Source of the DNA: Pseudomonas sp. AB6
GTDB lineage: Bacteria > Pseudomonadota > Gammaproteobacteria > Pseudomonadales > Pseudomonadaceae
Length of the DNA: 64,000 nt
Reading direction: 5' to 3'
Assembly: GCF_034314105.1 (NCBI RefSeq)
Contig: NZ_JAVIWJ010000001.1
Span: forward strand, 4,386,001-4,450,000
Positions 54,400 to 63,878 of this stretch are shown piece after piece. A program made the translations under genes and the position numbers. How positions within the stretch are numbered: the first letter of the stretch is position 1; each line of letters starts with the position of its first letter. The notes below the pieces were generated by a model. The model made no database searches. It saw only the letters and a program-made list of their open reading frames with translations, and was not told the origin of the DNA.

Positions 54400-56968
54400 G
54401 TCCCAAACCGTGCCAGTGTCTCTAACCGAGTATCTGGCGCATTTGCCCATGAAAGATGCGCAGCGGGCGGAACTCGCTGACTGCGCGTCTTTCGCCGAAC
54501 TGCATGAGCGTCTTTCCATGCAGCCGGTTGCAGATGTTGCCAATGCCGCCCAGGCATCTGTTGGTCGCCGCCTGACATTGACCACCGCTGACGAACTGGA
54601 AGAGGCAGAAATGCTTGTTCTCGATGCCAGCGGGAGGGTTTGCCTCAAGGCAACCCCCCCGATTCGTCGAACCAAAGTGGTTCCCGAGCCGTGGCGCACC
54701 AACATTCTGGTGCGTGCCTGGCGGCGGATGACCGGGCGCACCAATATTCCGGACCCTCCACAACGCGAGTTGCCTCAGGCCCGCTGGCGGTTCGTAGGCT
54801 CGCTTCGCCGCTACATTTTGCTGGTGCTGATGCTGGGTCAAACTATCGTCGCCAGCTTCTACATGAAAGGGATCATGCCTTACCAAGGCTGGTCGTTCGT
54901 GTCGTGGGAAGAAGTCTCGGGTCAGTCATTGACCCAAACGGTGTGGCAAGTGCTGCCTTACGCCTTGCAAACGAGTATTTTGTTGCTGTTTGGAATTTTG
55001 TTCTGCTGGGTATCGGCGGGTTTCTGGACGGCGCTGATGGGCTTTCTGGAACTGCTGACCGGGCATGATAAATACCGTATCTCGGGCGCTAGCGCAGGTG
55101 ACGAGCCGATTGAAAAAAGTGCCCGAACGGCCCTTGTGATGCCGATTTGCAACGAAGACGTCGCTCGGGTTTTCGCCGGTCTGCGCGCTACGTTCGAGTC
55201 GGTCGCTGCCACTGGCGATCTGGATCGTTTTGACTTCTTCGTGCTTAGTGACACTAACGACACGGATATCGCGGTGGCCGAGCAACAGTCCTGGCTTGAC
55301 GTGTGTCGCGAAACCAATGGCTTCGGCAAGATTTTTTACCGCCGTCGCCGCCGTCGTGTGAAACGTAAAAGCGGCAACCTCGACGACTTCTGCCGTCGTT
55401 GGGGCGGCGAATATCGCTACATGGTCGTACTGGATGCCGACAGCGTCATGAGCGGTGAATGCCTGACCAGTCTGGTGCGTTTGATGGAAGCCACGCCAGA
55501 CGCCGGCATCATCCAGACCGCGCCACGGGCGTCGGGCATGGACACGCTTTATGCGCGCATGCAGCAATTCGCTACGCGGGTCTACGGTCCGCTGTTTACG
55601 GCTGGTTTGCATTTCTGGCAGCTGGGTGAGTCCCACTATTGGGGTCACAACGCCATCATCCGCATGAAACCGTTTATCGAGCACTGTGCCTTGGCACCAT
55701 TGCCTGGTAAAGGCGCGTTTGCCGGTGCGATTTTGTCCCACGACTTCGTCGAAGCTGCACTGATGCGTCGTGCCGGATGGGGAGTATGGATTGCCTACGA
55801 TTTGCCTGGCAGCTATGAAGAATTGCCGCCTAACCTGTTGGATGAACTCAAGCGCGACCGTCGTTGGTGCCACGGCAACCTGATGAACTTCCGGTTGTTT
55901 CTGGTCAAAGGCATGCACCCGGTTCACCGTGCCGTATTTTTGACCGGCGTGATGTCGTACTTGTCGGCGCCGCTTTGGTTCTTCTTTTTGGTGCTCTCAA
56001 CCGCGTTGCTGGCAGTCAATACGTTGATGGAACCGCAGTATTTCATGGCGCCCCGGCAACTCTATCCGCTATGGCCACAATGGCACCCGGACAAGGCAGT
56101 TGCGCTGTTTTCGACCACTATCGTGCTGTTGTTCTTGCCTAAGCTGCTGAGCATTATCTTGATCTGGGCTAAGGGCTCGGTGGGTTTCGGCGGTCGCATT
56201 AAAGTTACGCTGTCGATGCTCATGGAAATGTTCTTCTCGGTGCTGTTGGCACCGGTGCGGATGTTGTTCCATACCCGTTTTGTAATGGCCGCGTTTCTGG
56301 GCTGGGCGGCAACATGGGACTCGCCGCAACGTGATGATGGTTCTACTTCGTGGCTCGAAGCGACCAAACGCCACGGTCCACAGACATTGCTGGGTGCTTG
56401 CTGGGCTGTGTTGGTGGCGTCGCTCAACCCAAGCTTCCTCTGGTGGTTGGCACCTATCGTCGGGTCACTTATGTTGTCGATTCCGGTCTCGGTGATTTCC
56501 AGCCGAGTAACTCTTGGCCTCAAGGCGCGGGACGAAAAGCTTTTTCTTATTCCTGAAGAATATGCGCCACCCCAAGAGCTCATCGCGACTGATAAGTACA
56601 ACCATGAAAACCGTTGGCATGCATTGAAACAGGGCTTCATTCGGGCCGTAGTCGATCCGCAGCAGAACGCTTTGGCGTGTGCCTTGGCCACGTCGCGGCA
56701 TTTGCAGTCGGAGCCGGTTGAATGGACGCGCATTGAACGTGTTCGTCAGGCAATGAAGGTCGGTCCAGATAACCTTACTAACCAGGAGCGTTTGATGCTG
56801 CTGAGCGATCCGGTTGCGCTGGCGCGTCTGCATGAGCAAGTCTGGAGCGAAGGTCATACCGAATGGCTGGCGGCATGGCGCGAGTCAATCGCTGCCGATC
56901 CACATGCGCCGTTGTTGCCCCTGCAACCTGTTGCTCACTCCCTTGAGCCGCTTCTGGTTAACGCCTGA
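54392..56968 (+). CDS. opgH: Glucans biosynthesis glucosyltransferase H
   Basis: 858 aa, start overlapping the opgG stop by 8 bases. Inner-membrane GT2 enzyme that polymerises UDP-glucose into the beta-1,2 glucan backbone and exports it. N-terminal cytoplasmic region, then helices (YILLVLMLGQTIVASFYMKG; LQTSILLLFGILFCWVSAGF). The catalytic domain has MPICNEDVARVFAGL, VLDADSVMSGECL (DxD) and the acceptor motif DELKRDRRWCHGN ([Q/R]xxRW), followed by five or so helices. The long C-terminal tail is cytoplasmic. Ends at a strong terminator. Confidence 0.97.
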   Translation: MSKSQTVPVSLTEYLAHLPMKDAQRAELADCASFAELHERLSMQPVADVANAAQASVGRRLTLTTADELEEAEMLVLDASGRVCLKATPPIRRTKVVPEPWRTNILVRAWRRMTGRTNIPDPPQRELPQARWRFVGSLRRYILLVLMLGQTIVASFYMKGIMPYQGWSFVSWEEVSGQSLTQTVWQVLPYALQTSILLLFGILFCWVSAGFWTALMGFLELLTGHDKYRISGASAGDEPIEKSARTALVMPICNEDVARVFAGLRATFESVAATGDLDRFDFFVLSDTNDTDIAVAEQQSWLDVCRETNGFGKIFYRRRRRRVKRKSGNLDDFCRRWGGEYRYMVVLDADSVMSGECLTSLVRLMEATPDAGIIQTAPRASGMDTLYARMQQFATRVYGPLFTAGLHFWQLGESHYWGHNAIIRMKPFIEHCALAPLPGKGAFAGAILSHDFVEAALMRRAGWGVWIAYDLPGSYEELPPNLLDELKRDRRWCHGNLMNFRLFLVKGMHPVHRAVFLTGVMSYLSAPLWFFFLVLSTALLAVNTLMEPQYFMAPRQLYPLWPQWHPDKAVALFSTTIVLLFLPKLLSIILIWAKGSVGFGGRIKVTLSMLMEMFFSVLLAPVRMLFHTRFVMAAFLGWAATWDSPQRDDGSTSWLEATKRHGPQTLLGACWAVLVASLNPSFLWWLAPIVGSLMLSIPVSVISSRVTLGLKARDEKLFLIPEEYAPPQELIATDKYNHENRWHALKQGFIRAVVDPQQNALACALATSRHLQSEPVEWTRIERVRQAMKVGPDNLTNQERLMLLSDPVALARLHEQVWSEGHTEWLAAWRESIAADPHAPLLPLQPVAHSLEPLLVNA

Positions 56969-56988
56969 TAACGCCCAAGCAGGAAATA

Positions 56989-57026
56989 AAAACGCCGTTG
57001 AGTTCATCTTCAACGGCGTTTTTTTA
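56989..57026 (+). terminator. Rho-independent terminator of opgGH
   Basis: AACGCCGTTGA (56991-57001) pairs with TCAACGGCGTT (57010-57020), followed by TTTTTT and preceded by an A tract, so it may work in both directions. Confidence 0.92.
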
Positions 57027-57037
57027 TGTATTTTCCC

Positions 57038-57112
57038 TATAGGAGCCAGCGTGTTGGCGAGAGTCCGACGCGGTTCGTCTGAGTGACCGCCTTGCTAAGC
57101 ATGGGCTCCTAC
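57038..57112. repeat. Extragenic inverted repeat, family A copy 6, overlapping a stop codon
   Basis: TATAGGAGCCAGCGTGTTGG on the left; GCATGGGCTCCTACAC on the right. The TAG stop of the neighbouring chemoreceptor gene (minus strand, 57109-57111) is part of the CTCCTA end of the repeat. Right arm is decayed. Confidence 0.65.
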
Positions 57113-59049
57113 ACCCGAAAACGGCTCAACAGTCCCTGCAGATGATTACCCAATCGTGCCAGTTCGATACTGGAGACGGCGGTCTCCTCGCTGGCCGCCG
57201 CAGTTTGTTCAGAGATGTCGCGCACGTTCAAAACACTGCGGGTGATTTCCTCGGCCACGGCGGTTTGTTGCTCTCCGGCAGTCGCTATCTGCTGGTTCAT
57301 GCTTTGAATCGTCGACACCGTGCGAGTGATTTGCTCCAGGGCACGGCCGGCTTGACGGCTCAACTCCACGCTGTTGTCGGTCAGGACGCGGCTGTTGTCG
57401 AGGGAGGACGCAACTTGTTGCGTGCCGTTCTGCAAGGCGGCAATCAATTCTTCAATTTCTTCTGTGGACTGCTGGGTGCGTTGCGCCAGGCTGCGCACTT
57501 CGTCAGCCACCACCGCGAATCCGCGCCCGGCTTCTCCCGCCCGCGCGGCCTCGATAGCCGCATTCAACGCCAATAGATTGGTTTGTTGCGATACCGATTT
57601 AATCACATCCAGTACGCTTCCAATTTTGTCGCTTTCGGTCTTGAGCTGAGCCATCGCGTGGGTTGAATGACCCACTTCGGTAGCCAGCAGTTCAATTTGG
57701 CTAATCGCTTCGGCCACCACTTTATCCCCCTCACGCGCTTGTTGATCGGCCTGGGTGGCCGCGTGGGAAGCCTCTTCAGCGTTGCGCGCGACCTCCATGA
57801 CCGTGGCAGTCATCTGGTTCATCGCAGTGGCGACCTGATCGGTTTCGTCCTTCTGAGTGGTCACGCCGACGTTAGTCTGCTCCGTTACCGCAGACAGTTG
57901 CTCAGCCGCACTGGCGATTTGGGTCACGCCGTCGCCTATTCCGCCGATCAACTCACGCAGGCTTAAGATCATTTGTTGCATGCTGGTTTGCAATTGGCCC
58001 ATTTCATCACTGCGTTCAATGATCACGTCGTGGCTGAGGTCACCATTAGCGATACGGCCCGCCGCTATCAGGGTTTGCTGTAAGGGCACAATGATCTGTT
58101 GAGTCATCAACCAAGCGGCGCAAAGACCAAGCACCAACGCCAGGCTGGCGACACTGACGAGCATGGTCCGCGCCCGGGCAGCTTCGGTGTCACGTTGGCT
58201 CACTTGCCTGCTGCTCAGCTCGGCGCTGGCGGCGAGCAGCTTGTCGCCCAAGGCTTCCATCGTTTCCTGCGCGGCCTCGGTTTTGACCTGCATCTCTTTG
58301 AAGTCGCCGAGTCGGGCGCGATAATCCTGCAGCGTTTGACTAGCCAGCTGCAGCCCGCCAACAGTCGAGTCCGCTTGGTCTTCGGCTATCTGGCTGACCT
58401 CTTTGATTGCTTCATCGATGGCAGTAAGTGCCGCCAACTCATAGCTCTCCTGGCCGCTGAAGGTATAGGCCTGCACCTGATAGCGGGCCATTTGGATTTG
58501 CTGGCGTAATTGCGAAATATTAGTGAACTCTTCCAGTCGGTCGCTACTGTCCTGCTCTTGACTGACTGCTTTTAAGACGTCGGTTTCTACCCGCGCCACG
58601 GTTTGCATGGCGTGCTCGGATTGTTTTTCGAGCAGGGCTCGGGTGCTTTCGCGCTCTTGAATAGTCTGGCCCAGATGCTCGAATGTGCTTTCGAACGTGC
58701 GCACGTTTGCGCTCTGATCGGACAGCAATGTCAGGCTTTCGGGATCGTCGATAGCCTTGCGCAACGCATCGAGTTGCGCTTCGAGTTCATTAAGACGCTT
58801 AACGACTGCGGTGGCGGATTGCGGCGTGTTTTCTAGGCGAAAGGCAGTTCGTTCGATGCGTAAGTCTTTGGTGGCACTGCTCAATTGCCCAATCGCAGAC
58901 AGCGATTCCGAGCGTTCGACCATGGTATCCAGACCGTGCCAACCGGTCAGAGTAATTATCAGTGTCAACAGTAAAACCAGGCCAAAGCCCATTGCGAGTT
59001 TGAGTTTGACGCCGGTATTGCCAAGCATTTGGGACAAGGATCGGAACAT
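57109..59049 (-). CDS. Methyl-accepting chemotaxis protein with HBM-type sensor (first of a tandem pair)
   Basis: 646 aa from the ATG at 59049 (MFRSLSQMLGNTGVKLKLAMG); the longer frame to 59184 is not MCP-like. Membrane helix about 17-37, periplasmic all-helical ligand domain of about 250 aa (helical bimodular type: TKDLRIERTAFRLENTPQSA..., then QIQMARYQVQAYTFSGQESYE), second helix SVASLALVLGLCAAWLM, HAMP (PLQQTLIAAGRIANGDLSHD) and signalling tip QQTNLLALNAAIEAARAGE AGRGFAVVADEVRSLAQRTQ. HBM receptors in P. putida and P. aeruginosa (McpS, McpQ, McpK) sense Krebs-cycle acids; the ligand here is not determined. Confidence 0.9.
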   Translation of the reverse strand: MFRSLSQMLGNTGVKLKLAMGFGLVLLLTLIITLTGWHGLDTMVERSESLSAIGQLSSATKDLRIERTAFRLENTPQSATAVVKRLNELEAQLDALRKAIDDPESLTLLSDQSANVRTFESTFEHLGQTIQERESTRALLEKQSEHAMQTVARVETDVLKAVSQEQDSSDRLEEFTNISQLRQQIQMARYQVQAYTFSGQESYELAALTAIDEAIKEVSQIAEDQADSTVGGLQLASQTLQDYRARLGDFKEMQVKTEAAQETMEALGDKLLAASAELSSRQVSQRDTEAARARTMLVSVASLALVLGLCAAWLMTQQIIVPLQQTLIAAGRIANGDLSHDVIIERSDEMGQLQTSMQQMILSLRELIGGIGDGVTQIASAAEQLSAVTEQTNVGVTTQKDETDQVATAMNQMTATVMEVARNAEEASHAATQADQQAREGDKVVAEAISQIELLATEVGHSTHAMAQLKTESDKIGSVLDVIKSVSQQTNLLALNAAIEAARAGEAGRGFAVVADEVRSLAQRTQQSTEEIEELIAALQNGTQQVASSLDNSRVLTDNSVELSRQAGRALEQITRTVSTIQSMNQQIATAGEQQTAVAEEITRSVLNVRDISEQTAAASEETAVSSIELARLGNHLQGLLSRFRV

Positions 59050-59222
59050 GAGAAATTCATCCTGTGATGACGACGAGAAGTCGGCGAAACAGTGTTTCGC
59101 CTTGTTCAGCGCATCGGCAGGAGGTGGAGTCGCGCGACCTGAATCGGTTGTAGGAAAAATCTGAACATTCAGAAGCAGGCCCAAGGAGCCCGTGTTTACC
59201 GGCGCCTCGGCAGCGGTATGTT

Positions 59223-61139
59223 CTAGACCTTGAACTTACCGACCAGTGATTGCAGCTGATTACCCAAGCGTGCCAGTTCGACGCTGGAGGCTGCGGTTTC
59301 CTTACTGGCGGCGGACGTTTGATCAGACACGTCGCGCACGTTGAGCACGCTGCGGTTAATTTCTTCGGCCGTGGCGCTCTGCTGTTCGGCGGCTGCGGCA
59401 ATTTGCAGGTTCATGGACTGGATCGCCGAAACCGTGCGCGTGATGTTTCCCAGCGAGCTGCCGGCGCGACGGGTCAACTCCACGCTACTGACGGTTAGTT
59501 CGCGGCTCTTGTCCATAATTGTTGCTACTTGCCGAGTACCGGTCTGCAAGCTGATGATCAGTTCCTCGATTTCTTCGGTGGACTTCTGCGTGCGCTGGGC
59601 GAGACTGCGTACTTCATCGGCCACCACTGCGAAGCCTCGTCCCGCTTCGCCCGCGCGTGCGGCCTCAATGGCAGCGTTGAGCGCTAGCAGATTGGTTTGC
59701 TGCGCAACGGCTTTGATTACGTCGAGTACGCTGCCGATCTTGTCACTTTCGCGTTTGAGTTCGCCCATCGCCTCGGTTGAGTTGCCGACTTCGCCAGCCA
59801 AAAGTTCGATCTGGGCGATGGCTTCGTTGACCACTCGGTCACCTTCGCGGGCTTGTTGATCAGCGGCTACAGCGGCTTCGGACGCTTCTTCAGCGTTACG
59901 CGCGACTTCTTGAACCGTGGCGGTCATTTCGTGCATCGCGGTGGCCACTTGATCGGTTTCAAGCTTTTGACTATCGACACCCGCGTTGGTTTTTTTGGTC
60001 ACGGTCGACAGCTGCTCGGCAGCGTTGGCGATCTTGGTCACGCCCTCGCTGATGCCACCTACTAATGCCCTTAGACCCAGCGTCATCTGCTGAATGGAGC
60101 TTTGTAACTGGCCTAGTTCATCGCGACGTTCGACTTGCAAATCATGGCTCAAGTCACCTGAAGCAACTCGCTCCACGACTTTGAGTGTCTGTAGCAGCGG
60201 TACCACGATTTGGCGAGTAATGGCCCAAGCCGAGATCACCCCAAACAGGAGCGCGAGTAACGTGGCGAGGCTAAGCGTGGACCGCGCTTGAGCACTGTCG
60301 GCGTCGCGTCGGGCATTTTGCGAGGCGGCCAGCTGAGTGCTGAACGCTTGCAGGCGTTTTCCCTGGACGGCCATTTTGTCCAACGCTTGGTTGCTCAGCA
60401 TTTGGGCATCACGGTATTGGCCTACCGCATCACGGTACGCTTTGAGCGCATCGCTGGCGTCTTTAAGTCTGCTCAGGTACTCAGACGGTATCGAGCCCGG
60501 TAGGCTATTAAGACCCACTAATGCCTCATCGATTGCTGCAGTGGCGCTCTTCTCGAATTCCGGTTTGCCGCTGTAGGTGTAGCCCAGCACCTGAAAGCGC
60601 GCTTGCTGTATTAGCTTGCTCAAGTACACCACATTGTTGAACTCAAGGATGCTATCGCCCTGCAGCAGCGACTCTTCAATGCCGGAAACGGTCTTCACCG
60701 CTTGGTCAGCAGTAATACCAAGATGAGTGCGGCTGGCTTCGCGCGTCTGAATGGCATGGGTCATTTCACTGAAGGCCCGTCGATACAGGCTGTTTGCATC
60801 GGCCTGTTCGTCGAGTGTTTTTTGATCAGTTGGCGTTTCTATCAATACGCGCGCGTGGGAAATTTCTTGCTCAATTTGATCAAGCGCATCGGTAACTTCC
60901 TTCGCGGATTCCGTGCTGAACAACCTCTCATAGTTCAACCGTGCAATGCGCAAGTTAGTGGTCAAGTCAGTGAGTCGAATGATCGACGCCAGCTTGTCGC
61001 CCCGATCAATCAGCGTCGACACGCTAAACCAGCCAGTCAGGGTGATCAGTATCGTTAGCACTAACACCGTGCCGAAGCCGATAGCCAGTTTCAGGCTAAC
61101 GCTTACGTTTCCCAGGTTTCGTACTAGCCAACGGTACAT
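59223..61139 (-). CDS. Methyl-accepting chemotaxis protein with HBM-type sensor (second of a tandem pair)
   Basis: 638 aa. Same layout as the previous gene: MYRWLVRNLGNVSVSLKLAI, helix LVLTILITLTGWFSV, helical bimodular sensor (NLRIARLNYERLFSTESA, LIQQARFQVLGYTYSGKPEFE), helix STLSLATLLALLFGVISAWAI, HAMP and the near-identical signalling hairpin AVAQQTNLLALNAAIEAARA. Signalling halves are almost the same as the neighbour's while the sensors differ much more, pointing to duplication followed by divergence in ligand. Gap between the two is 173 bases. Confidence 0.9.
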   Translation of the reverse strand: MYRWLVRNLGNVSVSLKLAIGFGTVLVLTILITLTGWFSVSTLIDRGDKLASIIRLTDLTTNLRIARLNYERLFSTESAKEVTDALDQIEQEISHARVLIETPTDQKTLDEQADANSLYRRAFSEMTHAIQTREASRTHLGITADQAVKTVSGIEESLLQGDSILEFNNVVYLSKLIQQARFQVLGYTYSGKPEFEKSATAAIDEALVGLNSLPGSIPSEYLSRLKDASDALKAYRDAVGQYRDAQMLSNQALDKMAVQGKRLQAFSTQLAASQNARRDADSAQARSTLSLATLLALLFGVISAWAITRQIVVPLLQTLKVVERVASGDLSHDLQVERRDELGQLQSSIQQMTLGLRALVGGISEGVTKIANAAEQLSTVTKKTNAGVDSQKLETDQVATAMHEMTATVQEVARNAEEASEAAVAADQQAREGDRVVNEAIAQIELLAGEVGNSTEAMGELKRESDKIGSVLDVIKAVAQQTNLLALNAAIEAARAGEAGRGFAVVADEVRSLAQRTQKSTEEIEELIISLQTGTRQVATIMDKSRELTVSSVELTRRAGSSLGNITRTVSAIQSMNLQIAAAAEQQSATAEEINRSVLNVRDVSDQTSAASKETAASSVELARLGNQLQSLVGKFKV

Positions 61140-61234
61140 GACATTTCCTCGACGTTTAGTTGTTATAGATGTGGTTGTCTATCGGCGGAAGATTCGGGAA
61201 CTGTAGTGTTGAATTATCGTCGGTCCGGTCAGGT

Positions 61235-61942
61235 TTAAAACAGGCGGGCGAGGAGCGCGGTAACAGCGGTCTCGACGCGCAAGATACGTTCGCCTAGTTG
61301 CACGGGTTGAAGTCCTGCTTTGCCTAGTAGATCAACTTCGTAAGGGATCCAACCACCCTCTGGGCCAATGGCAAGCGTCACCGGTTGAGTGATGCCGCGT
61401 GGGCATGCTGGGTAGTCGCCGGGGTGACCGACCAGTCCCAGCGTTCCTTCAACCCATTGCGGTAAACGGTCTTCAACAAACGGTTTGAAGCGTTTTTCGA
61501 TGATGATCTCGGGCAGCACGCTGTCGCGGGCTTGCTCCAAACCGAGGATCAGTTGTTCACGGATGGCTTCGGGTTTGAGGAAGGGGGTTTGCCAAAAGCT
61601 TTTTTCTACCCGATAGCTGTTGAGCAAAATCACCCGTGGCACGCCCATCGTGGCGACGGTCTGGAACACGCGGCGCAGCATTTTCGGTCTTGGCAGGGCC
61701 AGCAGCAGGGTCAGTGACAATTTGGCTGGTGGCGTGCGATCAAGGCTGATTTGCAGCTCCGCTTCGTGATTTTCCAGTCGCAGCACTTCAGCTGACCCTA
61801 ACAAACCGCCGATTCGCCCTACGCGCAGCGTGTCACCCACCACTGCGCGATGCACCTCTTGCATGTGCTTGAGCCGACGGTCGCGCAACACGACCCGATC
61901 AGCCGAAATAAAGTCGGCGTCTTCGAGTAACAGCACGTTCAC
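61235..61942 (-). CDS. rsmE: 16S rRNA (uracil-1498-N3)-methyltransferase
   Basis: 235 aa, SPOUT fold. N-terminal PUA-like RNA-binding part with LRDRRLKHMQEVHRAVVGDTLRVG; knotted SAM site LAIGPEGGWIPYEVDLL and LGERILRVETAVTALLARLF. Start overlaps the tatC stop by four bases; last gene of the hisIE-tatABC-rsmE run. Confidence 0.95.
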   Translation of the reverse strand: MNVLLLEDADFISADRVVLRDRRLKHMQEVHRAVVGDTLRVGRIGGLLGSAEVLRLENHEAELQISLDRTPPAKLSLTLLLALPRPKMLRRVFQTVATMGVPRVILLNSYRVEKSFWQTPFLKPEAIREQLILGLEQARDSVLPEIIIEKRFKPFVEDRLPQWVEGTLGLVGHPGDYPACPRGITQPVTLAIGPEGGWIPYEVDLLGKAGLQPVQLGERILRVETAVTALLARLF

Positions 61943-62736
61943 GGCTGGGGTGCTGGCGGCTGGTCTTGCTTGTCTTCGTCGGGCTGGTCATCTGGGTGAT
62001 CGCCGCGTTTGACGATCAAACCGCTGCACAGCAGGCCTATTTCGAACAGCAGCCACATCGGCACGGCAAGCAAGGTCTGCGAGAAGATGTCCGGCGGGGT
62101 CAAAATCATGCCGACGACAAAGCAGCCAATGACCACGTATGGACGCATTTTTTTCAGGTATTTGACGTCGACAATACCGATCCACACCAGCAGCACTACG
62201 GCCACTGGAATCTCGAACGCAACGCCGAACGCGAGGAACAGCGTCATGACAAAGTCTAGATAACTGGCAATGTCGGTCATCATCGAGACGCCTTCTGGCG
62301 TCACGCTGGCGAAGAAGTGGAAAATCAGCGGGAATACCAGGAAGTACGCGAACGCCATGCCTGAATAGAACAGGATGATGCTCGACACCAGCAATGGCAC
62401 GGCGACGCGCTTTTCATGTTTGTACAGTCCTGGCGCAATGAAGCCCCAGATCTGGTGCAGGATCACCGGCATCGCCAAGAACAGCGAGCACATCATGGTC
62501 AGCTTGAATGGGGTCAGGAACGGCGAGGCCACATCGGTGGCAATCATCGTCGCCCCTTCAGGCAAGTAAACCCGCAGCGGTGCGGAAACTAACGTGTAGA
62601 TCTTCTGGGTGAAGGTGAACAACCCGCCGAAGATCAAGAAAATCGCCAAGACGCAACGCAGCAGGCGCGTCCGCAATTCAGTGAGATGTGAGATCAGCGG
62701 CATCTGCTGATCGTTTTCCGGGATTTCTGCGCTCAT
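61939..62736 (-). CDS. tatC: Sec-independent protein translocase TatC
   Basis: 265 aa, six membrane helices. Receptor for twin-arginine signal peptides. Conserved MPLISHLTELRTRLLRCV (cytoplasmic Glu), SPFLTPFKLTMMCSLFLAMPVI, PGLYKHEKR and FGVAFEIPV. Start overlaps tatB stop (ATGA). C-terminal tail is short and Asp/Gln/Pro-rich. Confidence 0.97.
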   Translation of the reverse strand: MSAEIPENDQQMPLISHLTELRTRLLRCVLAIFLIFGGLFTFTQKIYTLVSAPLRVYLPEGATMIATDVASPFLTPFKLTMMCSLFLAMPVILHQIWGFIAPGLYKHEKRVAVPLLVSSIILFYSGMAFAYFLVFPLIFHFFASVTPEGVSMMTDIASYLDFVMTLFLAFGVAFEIPVAVVLLVWIGIVDVKYLKKMRPYVVIGCFVVGMILTPPDIFSQTLLAVPMWLLFEIGLLCSGLIVKRGDHPDDQPDEDKQDQPPAPQP

Positions 62737-63239
62737 GGGGCTCGCGGTGGCAAAGTTGGATCGTTGGCGGAAGGTTCGCTTGGAACCGGGCTCACGTGTA
62801 CAGCCGGGGTTGGCGTCGCTGTCGTCACTGGCGTGTCATGCTCAGGAACGATTTTGGCGGCATCGGGCGTGCCTAACGGTGCGGCAGTCAAGGGTGCGGC
62901 TGCTAACGAGGCGGTCGGCGGGGCAATAGTGTGCGCCTCAACCGTTGGACTGATCGTCGCGACCGGTTCGGCCTGTATTTGCTGCGGAGATTGCAGCGGC
63001 GCGAATATTTTCTTAGCCTCTTCTTCCAACGACATAATGTGCTCGTTGTGTAGCTGGCGACGAATCTCATCGGCCCCGATTTCGCGCTCAACTTCCTGCT
63101 TGATCGCGTTGAAGCTGCGTTTCAGCCGCCCCACCCACAGGCCCGCCGTACGCGCCGCACCGGGCAGGCGCTCTGGCCCTAGAACCAACAAGGCGACGAG
63201 ACCGACAAGCAGCAGTTCAGAGAAGCTGATACCAAACAT
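62733..63239 (-). CDS. tatB: Sec-independent protein translocase TatB
   Basis: 168 aa. MFGISFSELLLVGLVALLVL with the Glu8 in the membrane helix, hinge GPERLP, amphipathic helix RTAGLWVGRLKRSFNAIKQEVE, then a Pro/Ala/Thr-rich tail longer than in E. coli-type comparisons of the ordered part. Bridges TatC and TatA. Confidence 0.95.
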   Translation of the reverse strand: MFGISFSELLLVGLVALLVLGPERLPGAARTAGLWVGRLKRSFNAIKQEVEREIGADEIRRQLHNEHIMSLEEEAKKIFAPLQSPQQIQAEPVATISPTVEAHTIAPPTASLAAAPLTAAPLGTPDAAKIVPEHDTPVTTATPTPAVHVSPVPSEPSANDPTLPPRAP

Positions 63240-63249
63240 TCAACACGAC

Positions 63250-63516
63250 CTAGTCTTTACGGATGGGCTCTTCGACTTTGTGCGCTTGCACGTCGATGGT
63301 GTGAGGCTCATGCAATGTGGATGCTTGAGGCGGCTGCATTGGTTGCACTGGTGGCTGCGGCTCTGCGGGCTTGGATTCTTCATCATTCATGGCTTTGCGA
63401 AAGCCCTTGATCGTCTCGCCGACGTCCGAGCCCAGGTTTTTGAGCTTTTTGGTGCCGAATACCAGCACGACGACCACCAAAATAATGATCCAGTGTTTCC
63501 AGTCAAAAATGCCCAT
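63250..63516 (-). CDS. tatA: Sec-independent protein translocase TatA
   Basis: 88 aa. Short membrane helix WKHWIIILVVVVLVFGTKKL with the FGTKKLKNLG hinge and amphipathic helix DVGETIKGFRKAM that identify TatA, then a polar Pro/Gln tail. Oligomerises to make the transport pathway for folded proteins. Confidence 0.95.
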   Translation of the reverse strand: MGIFDWKHWIIILVVVVLVFGTKKLKNLGSDVGETIKGFRKAMNDEESKPAEPQPPVQPMQPPQASTLHEPHTIDVQAHKVEEPIRKD

Positions 63517-63545
63517 GAAACATTCCTCTTGATAGTGATGCGTGT

Positions 63546-63878
63546 TTAATCGGCTGAGCGTGCGGCTTTTTCCGCGTGTCCGGACAATCCAAAACGGCGA
63601 TCCAGCTCATCCAACACTGCCTGGGGGTGCTGGCCTAAGGCGGCGAGCATAACCATGCTGTGAAACCACAGGTCTGCGGTTTCGTAAATGACATCGCTGC
63701 AATCACCGCTTACGGCGGCATCTTTAGCTGCGATTATGGTTTCGACCGATTCTTCACCGACCTTTTCCAGAATCTTGTTCAAGCCCTTGTGATACAAGCT
63801 GGCGACATAAGAGCTGTCAGCTGCTGCGCCTTTGCGTGATTCAAGTACCTCGGCCAGGCGGGCCAGAGTGTCATTCAT
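63546..63878 (-). CDS. hisE: Phosphoribosyl-ATP pyrophosphatase
   Basis: 110 aa, second step of histidine synthesis. MazG-like helical motif KVGEESVETIIAAKDA and DVIYETADLWFHSMVMLAALG coordinate Mg. The start overlaps the end of hisI by eight bases, so the two are translationally coupled. Confidence 0.95.
   Translation of the reverse strand: MNDTLARLAEVLESRKGAAADSSYVASLYHKGLNKILEKVGEESVETIIAAKDAAVSGDCSDVIYETADLWFHSMVMLAALGQHPQAVLDELDRRFGLSGHAEKAARSAD

Noticed and set aside
54926..55927. 333-codon minus-strand open frame
   Set aside because: Antisense to the catalytic domain of opgH; no family features.
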